DNA from: Chloroflexota bacterium
GTDB lineage: Bacteria > Chloroflexota > Anaerolineae > Thermoflexales > Thermoflexaceae
NCBI GenBank assembly: GCA_030550075.1
Contig: JAUQQB010000178.1
Coordinates: forward strand, 1 to 6,167
Length of the DNA: 6,167 nucleotides
Direction: 5' to 3'
The notes beneath the pieces were generated by a model. That model saw nothing but the letters and a program-made list of their open reading frames with translations. It did no database searches and was not told where the DNA came from. The stretch's first letter is position 1. The number at the start of each line of letters is the position of its first letter. A program made the translations under genes and the position numbers. Below are positions 5,415-6,167 of this stretch, in pieces.

Positions 5415-6167
5415 ATGCCCGTGCATCTCAAAGAGCTGGAGCTTCACGGCTTTAAGAGTTTTGCGGATCCGATCCGCCTGGAGTTCCCGGGGCCGGTGAC
5501 CGCGATTGTGGGCCCCAACGGGAGCGGTAAGAGCAATATCGCGGAGGCCATCCGCTGGGTCCTGGGGGAGCAAAGCCTCTCCACCCTTCGAGCCCGCCGG
5601 GGCGAGGATCTGATCTTCGCTGGCAGCGATCAGCGACCCCGCGCGGGGATGGCGGAGGTCACCCTGATCTTCGACAACTCCGATGGGGAGCTCCCGGTGG
5701 AATTCACGGAGGTCGCCCTCACCCGCCGGGTTTACCGGGATGGGGAAGGCGAATATCTTCTAAATGGGAACCGGGTTCGCCTGCGCGACATCCAGGAGCT
5801 CCTGGGATCCACCCCGCTAGCCCGACGGACTTACACCGTGATCGGACAAGGGGTGGTGGATGAGGTGCTCCGGATGCGGCCGGAGGAGCGCCGGGCGCTG
5901 TTCGAGGAGGCGGCCGGGATCGCCCTTTACCGGATGAAGCGGGAGGAGGCGCTGCGCCGTCTGGAGGCCACCCGGCAGAACCTGACGCGGGCCCGGGATC
6001 TGCTGGCAGAGATGACGCCGCGGCTGAACAGTCTTCGCCGTCAGGCTGAGCGTGCGCGCCAGTATGAGGAGCTCCTTTCCCAGCTCAAAACGCGCTGGCG
6101 GCAGTGGGCCGCCCGCCGGATGGCCCAGCTGCGTCAGGGCCTGGAGGCGGCTCAGGCTGCCCTGGCC
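5415..6167 (+). CDS. smc: Chromosome segregation protein SMC (N-terminal part)
   Basis: The reading frame from ATG 5415 runs off the window end without a stop: 251 residues of a protein that is usually about 1,150-1,200 long. SMC dimers with ScpA/ScpB organise and segregate the chromosome by ATP-driven DNA loop formation. The typical start MPVHLKELELHGFKSFA leads into a Walker A motif GPNGSGKSN (33-41), then AIRWVLGEQS and LRARRGEDLIFAGS, both standard for bacterial SMC. The segment RTYTVIGQGVVDEVL and RPEERRALFEEAAGI (about 140-170) closes the N-terminal head half. From about 172 the chain is rich in Arg/Glu/Leu heptads, the first part of the long coiled coil. Hinge, second coil and Walker B/C-motif half lie beyond the window. 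The gap to the LCP gene is 35 bases, so they are likely co-transcribed. No strong Shine-Dalgarno is seen (only AGAG about 7 bases upstream), but the family N-terminus fixes this start. Confidence 0.96.
   Translation, partial: MPVHLKELELHGFKSFADPIRLEFPGPVTAIVGPNGSGKSNIAEAIRWVLGEQSLSTLRARRGEDLIFAGSDQRPRAGMAEVTLIFDNSDGELPVEFTEVALTRRVYRDGEGEYLLNGNRVRLRDIQELLGSTPLARRTYTVIGQGVVDEVLRMRPEERRALFEEAAGIALYRMKREEALRRLEATRQNLTRARDLLAEMTPRLNSLRRQAERARQYEELLSQLKTRWRQWAARRMAQLRQGLEAAQAALA

Overview
The window looks like a piece of chromosome from a GC-rich, probably thermophilic, bacterium, most likely of the phylum Chloroflexota. This is an inference from protein style: a Pro/Thr-rich linker in the LCP protein, a large NYN-TPR protein, a divergent bacterial/archaeal-type RNase HI, and a DUF11-like surface protein. 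No rRNA or other direct taxonomic marker is present.

Layout. (1) Bases 1-132 are the 3' end of a gene that resembles the delta' subunit of DNA polymerase III (holB). (2) About 160-910 is a decayed secreted-protein gene: a signal-peptide-like segment and a DUF11-like beta-sandwich domain lie in different frames, and the reading frame dissolves at a GC-rich inverted repeat (917-944). (3) Bases 945-1166 hold no recognisable gene, only one further hairpin. (4) A minus-strand RNase HI-family gene occupies 1167-1583. It has three of the four usual catalytic acidic residues and an unusual C-terminus. (5) The interval 1584-2122 between this gene and a divergent plus-strand gene has no credible protein gene but is packed with inverted repeats. 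These are a terminator-like hairpin (1607-1650), a 19-bp stem (1686-1729), a 9-11-bp stem (1789-1812) and a compact multi-stem block (1846-2057), whose wobble pairs favour an RNA made from the plus strand. (6) Bases 2123-3817 encode a NYN-domain (PIN-like) protein with a long helical C-terminus that includes TPR-like repeats. (7) Bases 3898-5379 encode a membrane-anchored LytR-CpsA-Psr (LCP) protein with a C-terminal LytR_C domain. (8) From 5415 to the window end runs the N-terminal ATPase part of the chromosome-organising protein SMC.

Functionally, the right half combines cell-wall polymer attachment (LCP) with chromosome organisation (SMC); both genes are co-directional and only 35 bases apart, so they are probably co-transcribed. 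The most unusual part is the middle: a putative structured RNA immediately upstream of a NYN nuclease-family gene, with a divergent RNase H-family gene on the other side. Whether these three form a system is speculation; the structure itself can be read directly from the sequence.
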